From positions 25,187 through 89,186 of the forward strand of contig DAOQUL010000009.1 of the NCBI GenBank assembly GCA_035341015.1: a stretch of 64,000 nucleotides of DNA, in the 5' to 3' direction. The stretch's first letter is position 1, and each line of letters starts with the position of its first letter. This DNA is from JAKQIM01 sp029557965 (lineage in GTDB: Bacteria > Chloroflexota > Anaerolineae > Anaerolineales > UBA4823). This document shows positions 15,862-24,488 of the stretch, in pieces. The notes below the pieces were generated by a model. The model saw nothing but the letters and a program-made list of their open reading frames with translations. It did not search any database and was not told the DNA's origin. Both the position numbers and the translations under genes were made by a program.

Positions 15862-17234
15862 ACAATACTCGCGGGGGCCGGACAGAGGAAATAGACCGTG
15901 ACATATTGGTGCCAGGCTTCATAATCGTCGTCGCTGTAACCCAGGTCGATCATGCGCCCTACCACGCCGCCGCCCACGTCGGCTGCCACGGCTTCACCGT
16001 AACCGGGGATGTACATGCGGGTGTAAAAGGGGATATAGCGCCGGTCGATGGCTGCGACGCCTTTTTCAAGCGGCAGGCCTGAGGCGGTGGTGCTGCCGGT
16101 TGTGGATGGGTGATAGGATGTGGCCCACATGGTGAGGGCGCGCCAGTAGCAAATGGGCCCATCGGGGGTGCTGATGGTGCGCTCGACCACTTTGGTGCCG
16201 TAGCCGATGATGCGGGCCTGGGGCTGGCGGGCAACCCACTGCCCCTCGACCAGGCGCGAGACTTCTACCCCATCTTCATAACGGATGCGCACCCGCTGGG
16301 CCGTCAGGCCGTATTCGCCCGTTTGGACGACGGTTTGCGTATCCAGGTCTACTTCAGGGGCGGGCTGGGTCAGGGTTTCAAAGGCCAGGGGCGACTGCTC
16401 GACCAGCACTTCTTCGCGCACGCGCACCAGGCGCACCAGGCCGTCGGCAGGCAGGGGCGATTCGGCCGGGGGCAGGCTGTAATCCAGGCCCTGGATGGGC
16501 AGGCCGGCTTCTGCCAGGGCCTCGCCAACCGTGGCGGCGGCAGTGAGCGTTGTGATGCTGACCGTCTGCGTGGGCGAGATGGCGGTGGTGATGGTGATGG
16601 GGCGGGCGCGCTGCAGCTCGGCTTCCAGGTCGGTGGTGAGGGGGGTAGAAGCCGGCGGGTCCAGGCGGTCGGCAGCCAGCAGGGTGATGCCGGCCTGCCA
16701 CAGGGCCTGGCCTAGGCTGGGGGCAGTGGAGGTGAATTCGAGCACCTTGCCACCTTGGTGCAGGGTGATGGTGACGCCGCGGCGCACCTGGAGCGGGATA
16801 ACAGGCTGGCGGGGCAGTATTTCGGCGGGGTCCGCCAACCGGCCAGAGACAAACAACTCGTCGCCAGCACTCAGCACAATGCCCGCCTGGGCCAGCAGGC
16901 GCAGGGGCAGGCGTTCGGTGCTGTAGAAGTTGCTGACCTGTCCATCGGCCAGGATCTGCACCGGCACGGCATGTTCAAGGGTGATGGTGTCACCGTTCTT
17001 GATCCAGCTTTCGGCCGGTGGTGTGAGCGTATCGTTGGGGGCCAGGGCAATCTTTTCCAGGCTCAGCAGGCCGCCAACCGTCAGGGCATAGGTGCCTAGA
17101 GCCTGGTTCTGCCCATCCACCACCAGGGTCACTTGCTTGCGAAAGCCAAACGCAAAAAGCGCCAGCCCTAACAAGGCCAGGGCCAGGGAGGCAAAAAGCA
17201 GTTTGCGAGAGGCGGGTAAACGAAGGGGGGACAC
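15846..17234 (-). CDS. YabE-like secreted protein: DUF348 repeats, G5 and 3D domains
   Basis: 462 residues with a GTG start. A membrane anchor or signal lies at about 12-31. Several DUF348 (ubiquitin-like) repeats follow; the first begins QVTLVVDGQNQALGTYALTV. A G5 domain (about 285-350) contains QTVVQTGEYGLTAQRVRIRYEDG, given here only as its position and key Gly residues 308 and 311 approximately. The C-terminal 3D domain holds TTGSTTASGLPLEKGVAA and the catalytic-type Asp in AADVGGG. 3D domains resemble lytic transglycosylases, so a cell-surface role is likely. It sits directly upstream of rsmA. Confidence 0.88.
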   Translation of the reverse strand: MSPLRLPASRKLLFASLALALLGLALFAFGFRKQVTLVVDGQNQALGTYALTVGGLLSLEKIALAPNDTLTPPAESWIKNGDTITLEHAVPVQILADGQVSNFYSTERLPLRLLAQAGIVLSAGDELFVSGRLADPAEILPRQPVIPLQVRRGVTITLHQGGKVLEFTSTAPSLGQALWQAGITLLAADRLDPPASTPLTTDLEAELQRARPITITTAISPTQTVSITTLTAAATVGEALAEAGLPIQGLDYSLPPAESPLPADGLVRLVRVREEVLVEQSPLAFETLTQPAPEVDLDTQTVVQTGEYGLTAQRVRIRYEDGVEVSRLVEGQWVARQPQARIIGYGTKVVERTISTPDGPICYWRALTMWATSYHPSTTGSTTASGLPLEKGVAAIDRRYIPFYTRMYIPGYGEAVAADVGGGVVGRMIDLGYSDDDYEAWHQYVTVYFLCPAPASIVWIIP

Positions 17235-17241
17235 AGGGGGG

Positions 17242-17454
17242 TTAGCGTATCAGGAACAAGCACAGGATGCCGATGGCAGCGGCAATGAGGATGGGGATCA
17301 GCACGTAACCAATCACGGTGGCGCTGATCCAGAAGATGTCGCTCAGCGACCAATCATCCGGATTCTTCTTGCGGCGCAGTTTTTTGCCACATTGTGGGCA
17401 GCGGTCCAGGCCGGGGGCCAGCATGGCCCGGCATTTGGGGCACCACTCAACCAA
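17242..17454 (-). CDS. Zinc-ribbon membrane protein, 70 aa
   Basis: Two CxxC pairs (WCPKC and RCPQCGKKLRRKK) form a zinc ribbon at residues 4-25, followed by a membrane helix at about 43-68 (VLIPILIAAAIGILCLFLI). The start is TTG at 17454, inside the last codons of the C39-like gene (8-base overlap), and the stop lies 7 bases before the YabE-like gene. Small zinc-ribbon membrane proteins of this kind are common in Chloroflexota; their role is unknown. Confidence 0.75.
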   Translation of the reverse strand: MVEWCPKCRAMLAPGLDRCPQCGKKLRRKKNPDDWSLSDIFWISATVIGYVLIPILIAAAIGILCLFLIR

Positions 17455-17977
17455 CCGCGGCCTCTACCTCAACCTCTACCAACAAGTTGCCCATGGCCTT
17501 CCACTGAGAGACGAAGGTGGCATCAGCAACCCAGAAGGGGTCTTGCACTTCGTATTGGGTGTTGGCAAAGCCCCACCCTTTTTCTTCATCCACATCCACC
17601 AGGGTCATCACGTGTGCCCACAGGGGCTTCCAATTGCCAATGATGGGCATGAGCACGTTGCCGCGGTCGAGCTGCTGCTTCAAATAATCGGTATTTGAGA
17701 AGAAGCGCCAGTGGGCGTTCAGACCGTGCTGCTTAAAGACATCCACCATGCCCCAGGGCAGGGTAGCCGAATTGGGAATCTTGCGCACCATCGGCAGCAG
17801 GCCGCGGCGGACAGGTTTCTCCATTTCGCGCGCCAGTTGATCTGGTTCCAGATCAATACCGCGCAGGGCCTTGAGTACGGTGGCGGTGGTATAGGCGCCA
17901 CAATCATTGCTCTGGCCCTGGCAGCGCAGGGACTTTAACAGCTTGGTGGAATGGGGGGAAGTGTGTTTTAAGGTCAT
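17447..17977 (-). CDS. C39-like cysteine peptidase family protein
   Basis: 176 residues. The segment CQGQSNDCGAYTTATVLKAL fits the papain-like C39 layout: oxyanion Gln22 then nucleophile Cys26 at the start of a helix. A later histidine in WAHVMTLVDVD (about 121) and Asn in GFANTQ (about 138) would complete the triad. No signal peptide is seen, so it is probably cytoplasmic, or it is exported with a partner. Substrate unknown. Confidence 0.8.
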   Translation of the reverse strand: MTLKHTSPHSTKLLKSLRCQGQSNDCGAYTTATVLKALRGIDLEPDQLAREMEKPVRRGLLPMVRKIPNSATLPWGMVDVFKQHGLNAHWRFFSNTDYLKQQLDRGNVLMPIIGNWKPLWAHVMTLVDVDEEKGWGFANTQYEVQDPFWVADATFVSQWKAMGNLLVEVEVEAAVG

Positions 17978-18114
17978 GGTAGTCGTTCTCCAGGGTTCGG
18001 ATAGCTAGATTCTACTCGAATATCGACCGATTTTAAAGGTCAATATCTGCAATCCGATCAGGATGCTGCGGCCAGCCCAAGGGCAGGGCTGCGTGCAAAC
18101 CTGGCGGGGAAAAT

Positions 18115-18519
18115 TTAACCGGCGCCGAAGAAATAGATTGGGGCGATCAGGATGAGGTAACTGGCCAGGTTGGCCACCAATGCGGCAGTCCAGTTTTGGC
18201 GTGCGGCGCGGCGTTTGAAGCGCACCAGCACCAGCCCTTCGATCAATAGGGATAAGGCGAAGGAGATGAGCACCCACCAGAGATTTTGTTCTTGCGGCAG
18301 GATGAACAGCAAGACCGCGCCTACGCAGGTGGAGATGAAGTTCATCAGCAAGGCGACCAGGTAAGCGCGTTTGAAGCTGTCCCAGCCCAGCAGGGTCAGG
18401 GCCACGCCTTCGACCAGGGCGATCAGGATGGTCAAGATGATCAAGACCAGGATGCTGCCGCCGATGATAACAAAGCTAAGCCCGGGGGTTACGACATCGA
18501 AAGGGAGGTGGATAGGCAT
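18115..18519 (-). CDS. Four-helix membrane protein, hypothetical
   Basis: 134 residues with four strong hydrophobic helices (about 13-42, 50-72, 80-98 and 111-131) and a basic loop RFKRRAARQ. A GGGAGG-type site precedes the ATG. It lies 35 bases downstream of the epimerase gene and may belong to the tetR operon. No family is recognised. About 137 bases of unassigned sequence separate it from the C39-like gene. Confidence 0.7.
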   Translation of the reverse strand: MPIHLPFDVVTPGLSFVIIGGSILVLIILTILIALVEGVALTLLGWDSFKRAYLVALLMNFISTCVGAVLLFILPQEQNLWWVLISFALSLLIEGLVLVRFKRRAARQNWTAALVANLASYLILIAPIYFFGAG

Positions 18520-18554
18520 GGGGGCCTCAAGGTTTACTGGATGGTGAGGACCGT

Positions 18555-19550
18555 TTAAGCGGCATCCAGGCGGCGCTGCTGCTTGAACCAGCGGATGGTG
18601 TCGGCGATCGACTCGCGCAGCGGGCGAGGCGCATAGCCCAGCTCGGCCACAGCCTTGGCGTGGCTGATGACCGAATTGCTGGCCAGGGTCGCCAGAGAAT
18701 AGGGGGTGAAGCGGGGTTTAATGTGTGTCAGGCGGTAGAGCAGAGGGGTGATTGAAGCCACCAGGCGGGCCAGGCCAAGGGGAATCTTGATGGCTACCTG
18801 CTGGTGTCCGACGATCTTCTGTACGCTCTTGAAGATCTCGTGTACGGTGATGCGCTCACCGGATAGGATGTAAGATTGGCCGGTGTGCCCCTGCTCGCCA
18901 ACCAGGACCAGGCCGGCAGCCACGTCGCGCACATCCACAAAGTCGTAAGCCCCTTCTACATAGAACATCAGCCGGTTCTTCAAACAATCGGCAATCAGGC
19001 CGCCCATCTCTGAGCGGCGGAAGTCATAAGGGCCAATGACCCCGGTTGGGCAGGCGATGACCGCATCCAGGCCCTCTTGGACGGCCTTCAATACCTCGAG
19101 CGAGGCCTGGGCTTTGGAGTGGTCATAGGCGCTGATGGCATGCTGGGTGTCAAAGGGGATGTTTTCGTCGATCAAGATGCCGTGTGGAACGCGCTGCAAG
19201 GCATGGATAGAACTGGTGTAAACCAGCCGCCTGACGCCGGCCTGCCGGGCGGCCCGGATGACGTTGCGTGTGCCCAGCACGTTGACGGTTTGCACCATGG
19301 GGTCTTTGCCCGGCAGGATCGAGATCAGCCCGGCCAGGTGGTAAACCATATCCACGCCCTCGAAGGCAGACTGCAAAGAGCCAAAATCGAGCACGTCGCC
19401 TTCCACAAGCTCTACCGGCAGGTCGTTGATTGGGGTCGCATCTTCGCCGGGTAAGAGCATGGCGCGCACGCTTTTCCCGCGGGCGATCAATTCACGTGCC
19501 AAGACGTTGCCAATATGGCCGGTGGCGCCGGTGATGAGATGGGTAGACAT
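18555..19550 (-). CDS. NAD-dependent epimerase/dehydratase (extended SDR)
   Basis: 331 residues. Residues 5-14 hold the extended-SDR nucleotide motif ITGATGHIG. The catalytic triad appears as Ser in YTSSIHAL (about 114) and Tyr/Lys in SAYDHSKAQ (about 143-147). The PTGVIGPYDFR segment near 168 is typical of dihydroflavonol-4-reductase-like and 3-beta-hydroxysteroid-dehydrogenase-like enzymes, so the substrate may be a lipid or sugar-nucleotide carbonyl. It lies 27 bases after tetR, so it is a likely target of that repressor. Confidence 0.88.
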   Translation of the reverse strand: MSTHLITGATGHIGNVLARELIARGKSVRAMLLPGEDATPINDLPVELVEGDVLDFGSLQSAFEGVDMVYHLAGLISILPGKDPMVQTVNVLGTRNVIRAARQAGVRRLVYTSSIHALQRVPHGILIDENIPFDTQHAISAYDHSKAQASLEVLKAVQEGLDAVIACPTGVIGPYDFRRSEMGGLIADCLKNRLMFYVEGAYDFVDVRDVAAGLVLVGEQGHTGQSYILSGERITVHEIFKSVQKIVGHQQVAIKIPLGLARLVASITPLLYRLTHIKPRFTPYSLATLASNSVISHAKAVAELGYAPRPLRESIADTIRWFKQQRRLDAA

Positions 19551-19577
19551 GGGTGTGCTGCCTCCTGAAATACCTGA

Positions 19578-20180
19578 TCATAGACCTGTGGGACTGCGGG
19601 AAAGACCTTTCAGTAAAAGCTCCACGCTTTGACGGGTTTCTTTCTGCCAATCGGCGCCCTGGGGGTCAAAAAGGGCCTGCATCAAGAGGCCAAAAGCCAG
19701 CGAGACGATGGTGCGGGCGGCGAGATGAGGATCCACGGCCTGCAGAGAGCCTTCGGCGATGCCTTCCTCGAAAGAACGGGCAAAATATTCCTGGTAACGG
19801 CGGTAAGGGGCAATGGCAGCCTGCCAGATGGTTGGGTCGCGCTGGGCCTGGGTCCAAAATTCGAGGAAGATGGCCGGGCTGATATCAGAATTTTGAAAGA
19901 CGCTGCCGACCATGTCTGCCATCTGGATGATGGCCTGGGGGATGCTGGTGGTTTCTTGACGGGCGAGCTGGAAGCCTGCATCCAGGCCGGCCAACCAATC
20001 GTCCATCAATTCTAAGAAGAGGGCTTGCTTGGAGGGGAAGTGGTGATAAAAGGCGCCTTTGCTAACGCCCGCCGCCCGGCAGATCTCGGCCACGCCGGTG
20101 GCATCGTAACCGTTGGTAGAAAAGAGGCGGTTTGCGGCTTCAAGGATATGGGCGTGGGTTTCTTCGCTGCGCTGCTGCAT
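19578..20180 (-). CDS. TetR/AcrR-family transcriptional regulator
   Basis: 200 residues from the ATG at 20180; a TTG 24 bases upstream would add eight residues but would sit against the operator. The helix-turn-helix is clear: ATGVAEICRAAGVSKGAFYHHF, given by position at about residues 28-49, with the recognition helix around SKGAFYHHF. The C-terminal ligand domain is not specific. The promoter carries a 14-bp perfect palindrome at the transcription start, so autorepression is likely, and the downstream epimerase is probably in the same transcript. Confidence 0.92.
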   Translation of the reverse strand: MQQRSEETHAHILEAANRLFSTNGYDATGVAEICRAAGVSKGAFYHHFPSKQALFLELMDDWLAGLDAGFQLARQETTSIPQAIIQMADMVGSVFQNSDISPAIFLEFWTQAQRDPTIWQAAIAPYRRYQEYFARSFEEGIAEGSLQAVDPHLAARTIVSLAFGLLMQALFDPQGADWQKETRQSVELLLKGLSRSPTGL

Positions 20181-20205
20181 GCTGGGGCTCCCGTACGGCG
20201 ACAAA

Positions 20206-20219
20206 ACCGACCGGTCGGT
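20206..20219. promoter_or_regulatory. Palindromic TetR operator
   Basis: ACCGACCGGTCGGT is a perfect 14-bp palindrome located 26 bases before the tetR ATG and 3 bases downstream of its -10 box. It has the form typical of TetR/AcrR operators. Confidence 0.75.
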
Positions 20220-20222
20220 CTT

Positions 20223-20251
20223 ATTTTATATGGGATAATACGGCTTGTCAA
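20223..20251 (-). promoter_or_regulatory. tetR promoter
   Basis: On the leftward strand: TTGACA (20246-20251), a 17-base spacer and TAAAAT (20223-20228). The predicted start falls inside the palindromic operator. Confidence 0.75.
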
Positions 20252-20268
20252 GGGGGGTGATTGCCCCG

Positions 20269-23200
20269 CTAGCCCAAAAATTCGGCGACGGTGGGTTCCA
20301 GTTGGAGGGCTTGCCCGCGCTGGAATGCAGCCTGGGCCAGGTTTGGGTTGGCGGCGGCGTTCAGCTCTTCCAACAGGCTCTGGGTGCGCTGGCGGGTATC
20401 GTCTTGAGTCTGGGGATGAGTGAGCAGCAGCCCGCACAATTCCAGGGCGCGTTCGGTTTCGCCGCGCTGGGCTGCCAGGCTGGCAAAACCGTGCAGCGCA
20501 TAGAGCATTAAGTTGGGCGCACCCAGCCCTTGTGCCAGGCTCAGGGCTTGCTGGCAGCAGGTAAGCGCCTGGTATAAGTTGCCCATCTTGATATACGCCT
20601 GCCCCAGGTCGTAATTGGTGAAAAGCAGGCCGTGTTGATCTTGTATCAGCCGGAATAAATCCAGGCTGTCGCGGTAGAATTGCGTTGCCTGGGGGTAATC
20701 TGGCTCTTTTAGCAGCAGGTGAAAATAAGCCAGGTTGTTCATGGCGATGGCCGATAAGCGGTCATCGCCTAGCTGGCGGTAAATTTGAAGCACAAGCAGT
20801 TCTGTTTCAATGGCTTTCTCGATCTGGCCTTGCCATTCGTAAACTTGCCCTAAGCCGCTGTAAATGGAGGCCATGCTGCGCCGGTCCCCCATTTCATTGG
20901 CGATCTGCTGTGCCTGGCGCCAGATGTTCTCTGCCTCCGGCAGCTTATGCTGGAACATGGCGATCTGGGCAAGGAGATTCAAAATCCGGCCCTCACCCCA
21001 GCGGGCGCCCATCTGCTCACTGCTGGACAGTGCGACCTGGGCATGCTGTTCGGCCAGGGCATATTGCTGGGTCTGGAGATAATATTTGCCGGCAGTGTAG
21101 AGGGTGAAATGCTGACGGGCATGCGATAGGCGTTCGTTGGGCAGGCTGATGCGGCTGTAGATGGCCAGGCTCTCCTGCAGGCAGCGGCCGGCATCTTCGA
21201 AAGAACTCAGGCTCAGGTAGTAGCTGGCCAGCAAGGCCAGGTTGTAAGCGGTGCCTTCTTCATCCCCCCGCGCTCTGAGGATTTCGAGGCTCTTGTTCAG
21301 ATCCTCCAGCCCTTCTGCATGTTGGCCGATTTGGAAGGCGAACCAGCCCGTGGCCATGACCAGCCAGGGGAACCATTTGCTTTCCATTGCATCAGATTCC
21401 ACGAGCGCAACGTCCAGCATGCGTTTGAAACTTTCATATCCTTCTTTTGCGCGGCCAGAGAGTTCAAGGAACACAAAGGATGCGTTGATCCCCATCCCGA
21501 TGAGATCCCAGCATTTGTGTTCTAAGGCGCAATCTTTGGCGGTACGCAAGTTTTCGGTGTCCACGAAGATCTCTTGCATGGCTTGCATATGCGATCGGGA
21601 GAGCAGCTTGTTGGCTTGTTCGATGAAGCGGTAGGAATAGTATTCACAGTGCAGGCGTTCGGTGGATGTGTAGTCTTCGGGGGCTTCTTCCAGTTTTTGA
21701 TGGGCAAAGTGCCGCAGGGCTTCGTTGATCTCGTAGCGCCCACTGGTATACCGCAGCAGCGAGCGGTCGACCATGCCCGCTAACTGAGCCGGGGTGGTGG
21801 CGGCCACGGCCTGGGCGGCCTCCAGGCTGAATCCGCCGCGAAAGACAGACAACCTGCGCAGGGTACGGCGGCCCTCTTCTGACAGCAAGTTCCACGAATA
21901 ATCAAAGGCGGCTCTTAGGCTGCGGCGGCGGGCCGGACGATCAGATCTGTTTCCATCCAGGAATTCGAAACTCTGTCGTTTGATCTGGTCTGAAATCTCA
22001 GCACAGGTGAGGGTGCGCACCCAGCCCGAGGCCAATTCTAATGCCATGGGCAGGCCCTCAACGCGTTGGCAGATCTCGGCAATGCTGTGCCAATCGGTTT
22101 CGCTCGGATGAAAGCTTGGATGAACACGGCGGGCATTTTGCAAGAAGAGTTTGACGGCGCTGTAGTTTTCCAGTTCAGAGGCGCCGGAGGCGGGTGGTAT
22201 GCCCATGGCCCGTACGTCGTACAGGCATTCTTCGGGCAAGTGCAGGCACTCGCGCGACGTGACCAGGATCTTGAGCCTGGGGGCATGGTTGAGCAGGTCT
22301 GAAAGTAACGCCGAGCCGTCTACCAGGTGCTCGAAATTATCCATGATGAGCAGCATATGCCTGGAGCGCAGGAAGTCTTGCAGTTGGCGGGCGGGGTCTT
22401 CGGGCTGGTAGAAATTAAAGCGCAGTACCTCAGCCAGGGTAGATAGGATCTGGTTGGAGGTTGGGGTGGTGGATAGGGAGATAAAGGCAACCCCATCGGG
22501 AAAGCGTTCGATCAATTGGGCCGCGCTTTGGACTGCCAGGCGCGTCTTGCCAATGCCCCCGGGGCCGGTGAGGGTCAGCAGGCGGCAGTTTTCTTGCGAG
22601 AGCAATTGTGCCAGGTCGGCCAACTCTTCCTCGCGGCCGATGAATGGGGTGGCGTAAGTGGGCAGGTTATGATAGTAAGTGGCCAGGGATTGCAAGGAAA
22701 GACGCTGCTCTCCCAGCAGATCGGGGTGCTGAAGACTAAAGATATGGATCGGCTCACCGAGGTCTTTGAGGGTGTTAAATCCATGATCGTACAGCCTGGC
22801 GTTGATGGGCAGGTCGAGCGCCTCTGATGCCTGGGCGCTGAGCAAAACATGCCCGCCCCGGCCGGCTGAGAGCAGGCGCTTGGCAAAGTGGATGCTGCCG
22901 GCATTGCTATCAATGCTGGGCTTGAAGCTGTCGGCGGCATGGATTGCCACGCGCACCTTCAGCGGGGCCACTTTTTTCTCGATTGGGTGCCGGGCATTCT
23001 TTTGTAAAGCGATGGCAGCCGGCAAAGGTGACCCGCTTTCGAAAAACATGATGAAGTAATCATCCATCAAACTCAGCACGCGGCCGCCGTATTGTTGGGC
23101 AAAGTCTTTGATGCTGGCAGACACTTTTTCGTAAATTTTGGTCATCTCTTGGCTGTACTGGTCCCATAGAGCAGCCGAATTTTCGACATCGGCGCACAAG

Positions 23201-24009
23201 ATGATGGGGCTTTTTAGCCTGGGGGCAGAATCAGCGCTGGCGGCGGAACGCCATGGCCCGCCTAAGATTTGTTGGTAAATGGAAGTGGTCTCTGCCTGGG
23301 GGCTCAACCCGCCGGCTTTGAGCAGGCGAACACATTCCTGGTATTGGTTCATGGCAGACTGCCGCTGCCCCGTGCTGGCGTACAGAGTCATGAGCTGGCG
23401 GTGAGTCTCTTCGTTCGTGTGGTCAATCGTCAACCACTGCCGGGCATAATGGATGGCCTGGGTCAGGTCATTTTGTTTCTGATAGCCGCTGACCAGGCGT
23501 TCTAGCACGCCAGAAGCCTGGTTGCGCAGCAGCTCGGCCTGGGAAGTCTGCCAATCGTCAAACACAACCGCCCCCCGCAGGCTTAATCCCTGCATAAAAT
23601 TGCCGCGGTACAGCTCGGCGGCAGCGCTGAGAAGGGGCAGGCAATCGGTGCACACGGCCTGGGGTGGGTGACCGTGTCGGCGGCATTCATCCAGGTAACC
23701 GAGAAACTGGCGCACATCCAGGTGCACCGGAGGCCCTTCTCGGAAGCCAACCTGTTCGTGTTGCACATCCAACCAGGGGCCAAGCCCGGCATCTTTTAGC
23801 CTCCAGGTGGTGGTGCGCAAGGAGGCAAAGGCGCGTGGACGCTCTGCATCGCTCCACAGCAGGGTGGCAAGGGTAGAACGCATGTGGCACCCGGGGTTCA
23901 TCAGCAGGTAAGCCAAGAGCGGAATAGCCTTGGCGGTGCGGGCGTGAACCGGTTGTCCATCCAGGCGCAGGGAAGGCGTGCCGAATAAGTTGATTTCTAA
24001 TGTGGGCAT
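20269..24009 (-). CDS. SARP-type regulator with nucleotide-cyclase-like, STAND ATPase and TPR domains
   Basis: 1246 residues. Domains in order: OmpR/SARP winged helix (about 1-95), bacterial transcriptional activator domain (97-245), class III nucleotide-cyclase-like domain (266-430), NB-ARC/STAND ATPase (455-760, Walker A GPGGIGKTR at 482-490), and TPR repeats to the end. In the cyclase-like domain both metal aspartates are present (Asp274 in CADVEN, Asp316 in LMDDYF), but the substrate-specifying Lys is Ser and the usual Asn before AxR is His374, so it may bind rather than cyclise nucleotides. The family couples ligand and ATP binding to promoter activation. GGTGACG-type repeats lie just upstream. 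Confidence 0.9.
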   Translation of the reverse strand: MPTLEINLFGTPSLRLDGQPVHARTAKAIPLLAYLLMNPGCHMRSTLATLLWSDAERPRAFASLRTTTWRLKDAGLGPWLDVQHEQVGFREGPPVHLDVRQFLGYLDECRRHGHPPQAVCTDCLPLLSAAAELYRGNFMQGLSLRGAVVFDDWQTSQAELLRNQASGVLERLVSGYQKQNDLTQAIHYARQWLTIDHTNEETHRQLMTLYASTGQRQSAMNQYQECVRLLKAGGLSPQAETTSIYQQILGGPWRSAASADSAPRLKSPIILCADVENSAALWDQYSQEMTKIYEKVSASIKDFAQQYGGRVLSLMDDYFIMFFESGSPLPAAIALQKNARHPIEKKVAPLKVRVAIHAADSFKPSIDSNAGSIHFAKRLLSAGRGGHVLLSAQASEALDLPINARLYDHGFNTLKDLGEPIHIFSLQHPDLLGEQRLSLQSLATYYHNLPTYATPFIGREEELADLAQLLSQENCRLLTLTGPGGIGKTRLAVQSAAQLIERFPDGVAFISLSTTPTSNQILSTLAEVLRFNFYQPEDPARQLQDFLRSRHMLLIMDNFEHLVDGSALLSDLLNHAPRLKILVTSRECLHLPEECLYDVRAMGIPPASGASELENYSAVKLFLQNARRVHPSFHPSETDWHSIAEICQRVEGLPMALELASGWVRTLTCAEISDQIKRQSFEFLDGNRSDRPARRRSLRAAFDYSWNLLSEEGRRTLRRLSVFRGGFSLEAAQAVAATTPAQLAGMVDRSLLRYTSGRYEINEALRHFAHQKLEEAPEDYTSTERLHCEYYSYRFIEQANKLLSRSHMQAMQEIFVDTENLRTAKDCALEHKCWDLIGMGINASFVFLELSGRAKEGYESFKRMLDVALVESDAMESKWFPWLVMATGWFAFQIGQHAEGLEDLNKSLEILRARGDEEGTAYNLALLASYYLSLSSFEDAGRCLQESLAIYSRISLPNERLSHARQHFTLYTAGKYYLQTQQYALAEQHAQVALSSSEQMGARWGEGRILNLLAQIAMFQHKLPEAENIWRQAQQIANEMGDRRSMASIYSGLGQVYEWQGQIEKAIETELLVLQIYRQLGDDRLSAIAMNNLAYFHLLLKEPDYPQATQFYRDSLDLFRLIQDQHGLLFTNYDLGQAYIKMGNLYQALTCCQQALSLAQGLGAPNLMLYALHGFASLAAQRGETERALELCGLLLTHPQTQDDTRQRTQSLLEELNAAANPNLAQAAFQRGQALQLEPTVAEFLG

Positions 24010-24026
24010 AAGGTCACCGAGTTTAT

Positions 24027-24055
24027 ATTTTACGCCAACTCGCCCAAACTGGCAA
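24027..24055 (-). promoter_or_regulatory. Promoter of the SARP gene
   Basis: Leftward TTGCCA (complement of 24050-24055), a 17-base spacer and TAAAAT (complement of 24027-24032). The first GGTGACG repeat pair begins 6 bases upstream of the -35. Confidence 0.6.
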
Positions 24056-24060
24056 TCTGT

Positions 24061-24105
24061 GGTGACGTTTACGGTGACGATATGGTATAGGGGAATGAAT
24101 ATAAT
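24061..24105 (+). promoter_or_regulatory. Repeat/promoter unit A: GGTGACG direct repeats plus TATAAT
   Basis: GGTGACG occurs at 24061-24067 and 24073-24079 (12-base period), followed by the weaker GGTATAG at 24084-24090 and TATAAT at 24100-24105. The geometry resembles SARP activator sites, which are heptamer direct repeats at about 11-12 base period ending 8-9 bases before a -10 box. The same repeats flank the leftward SARP promoter. Confidence 0.5.
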
Positions 24106-24193
24106 TTGTAGTGTCAGATCAGCAAGTGATGGTTTTGAGCCTGGTGGTTATCGTGGTCAAGGGGGCGACTCCTTGCTGAAACAGGTGGTTTAC

Positions 24194-24238
24194 GGTGACG
24201 CTTGCGGTGACGATGCGGTGTGGATAGTTGTATATAAT
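24194..24238 (+). promoter_or_regulatory. Repeat/promoter unit B: diverged copy of unit A
   Basis: GGTGACG at 24194-24200 and 24206-24212, GGTGTGG at 24217-24223 and TATAAT at 24233-24238. Every spacing equals that in unit A, 133 bases to the left. The similarity continues past the -10 (CAG-T-x-x-x-CAAG-x-GATGG in both), so the two are copies of one segment of about 80 bases. No convincing gene lies to the right; a 31-codon frame (24318-24413) is the only candidate. Confidence 0.5.
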
Positions 24239-24417
24239 CTATCATACCAGGTTATCAAGCGATGGGTCTACCTGGTCACCAAGCCAACCGGGCGGTCAGT
24301 CTTTTTCCTGAGGGGGAATGCTGGCTGCAGTTCTTCTCGGTTTCTGCGATGTGCAAGGGCGGCAATTCGAAGGGGGGCAAAAGCGTGTCGCAGTGACAAG
24401 AGGGGGAAGGTAGGAAA

Positions 24418-24459
24418 TCCATCGCCCAGCGCCTGAGGGGAAAGACGCTGGGCGATGGA
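24418..24459. terminator. 14-bp hairpin between unit B and the bactofilin-like gene
   Basis: Arms 24418-24431 and 24446-24459 pair perfectly. Rightward, the stem is followed by CGCTTTTAA; leftward, it lies 29 bases beyond the stop of the bactofilin-like gene and is followed by TTTCC. It could end transcripts from both sides. Confidence 0.6.
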
Positions 24460-24488
24460 CGCTTTTAACCCACAGATAGGGTCGTTTG

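Noticed and set aside
23978..24436. 152-codon rightward frame through the SARP upstream region
   Set aside because: It crosses the SARP promoter and repeat units, has biased composition and no recognisable domain; the repeats explain the region better.
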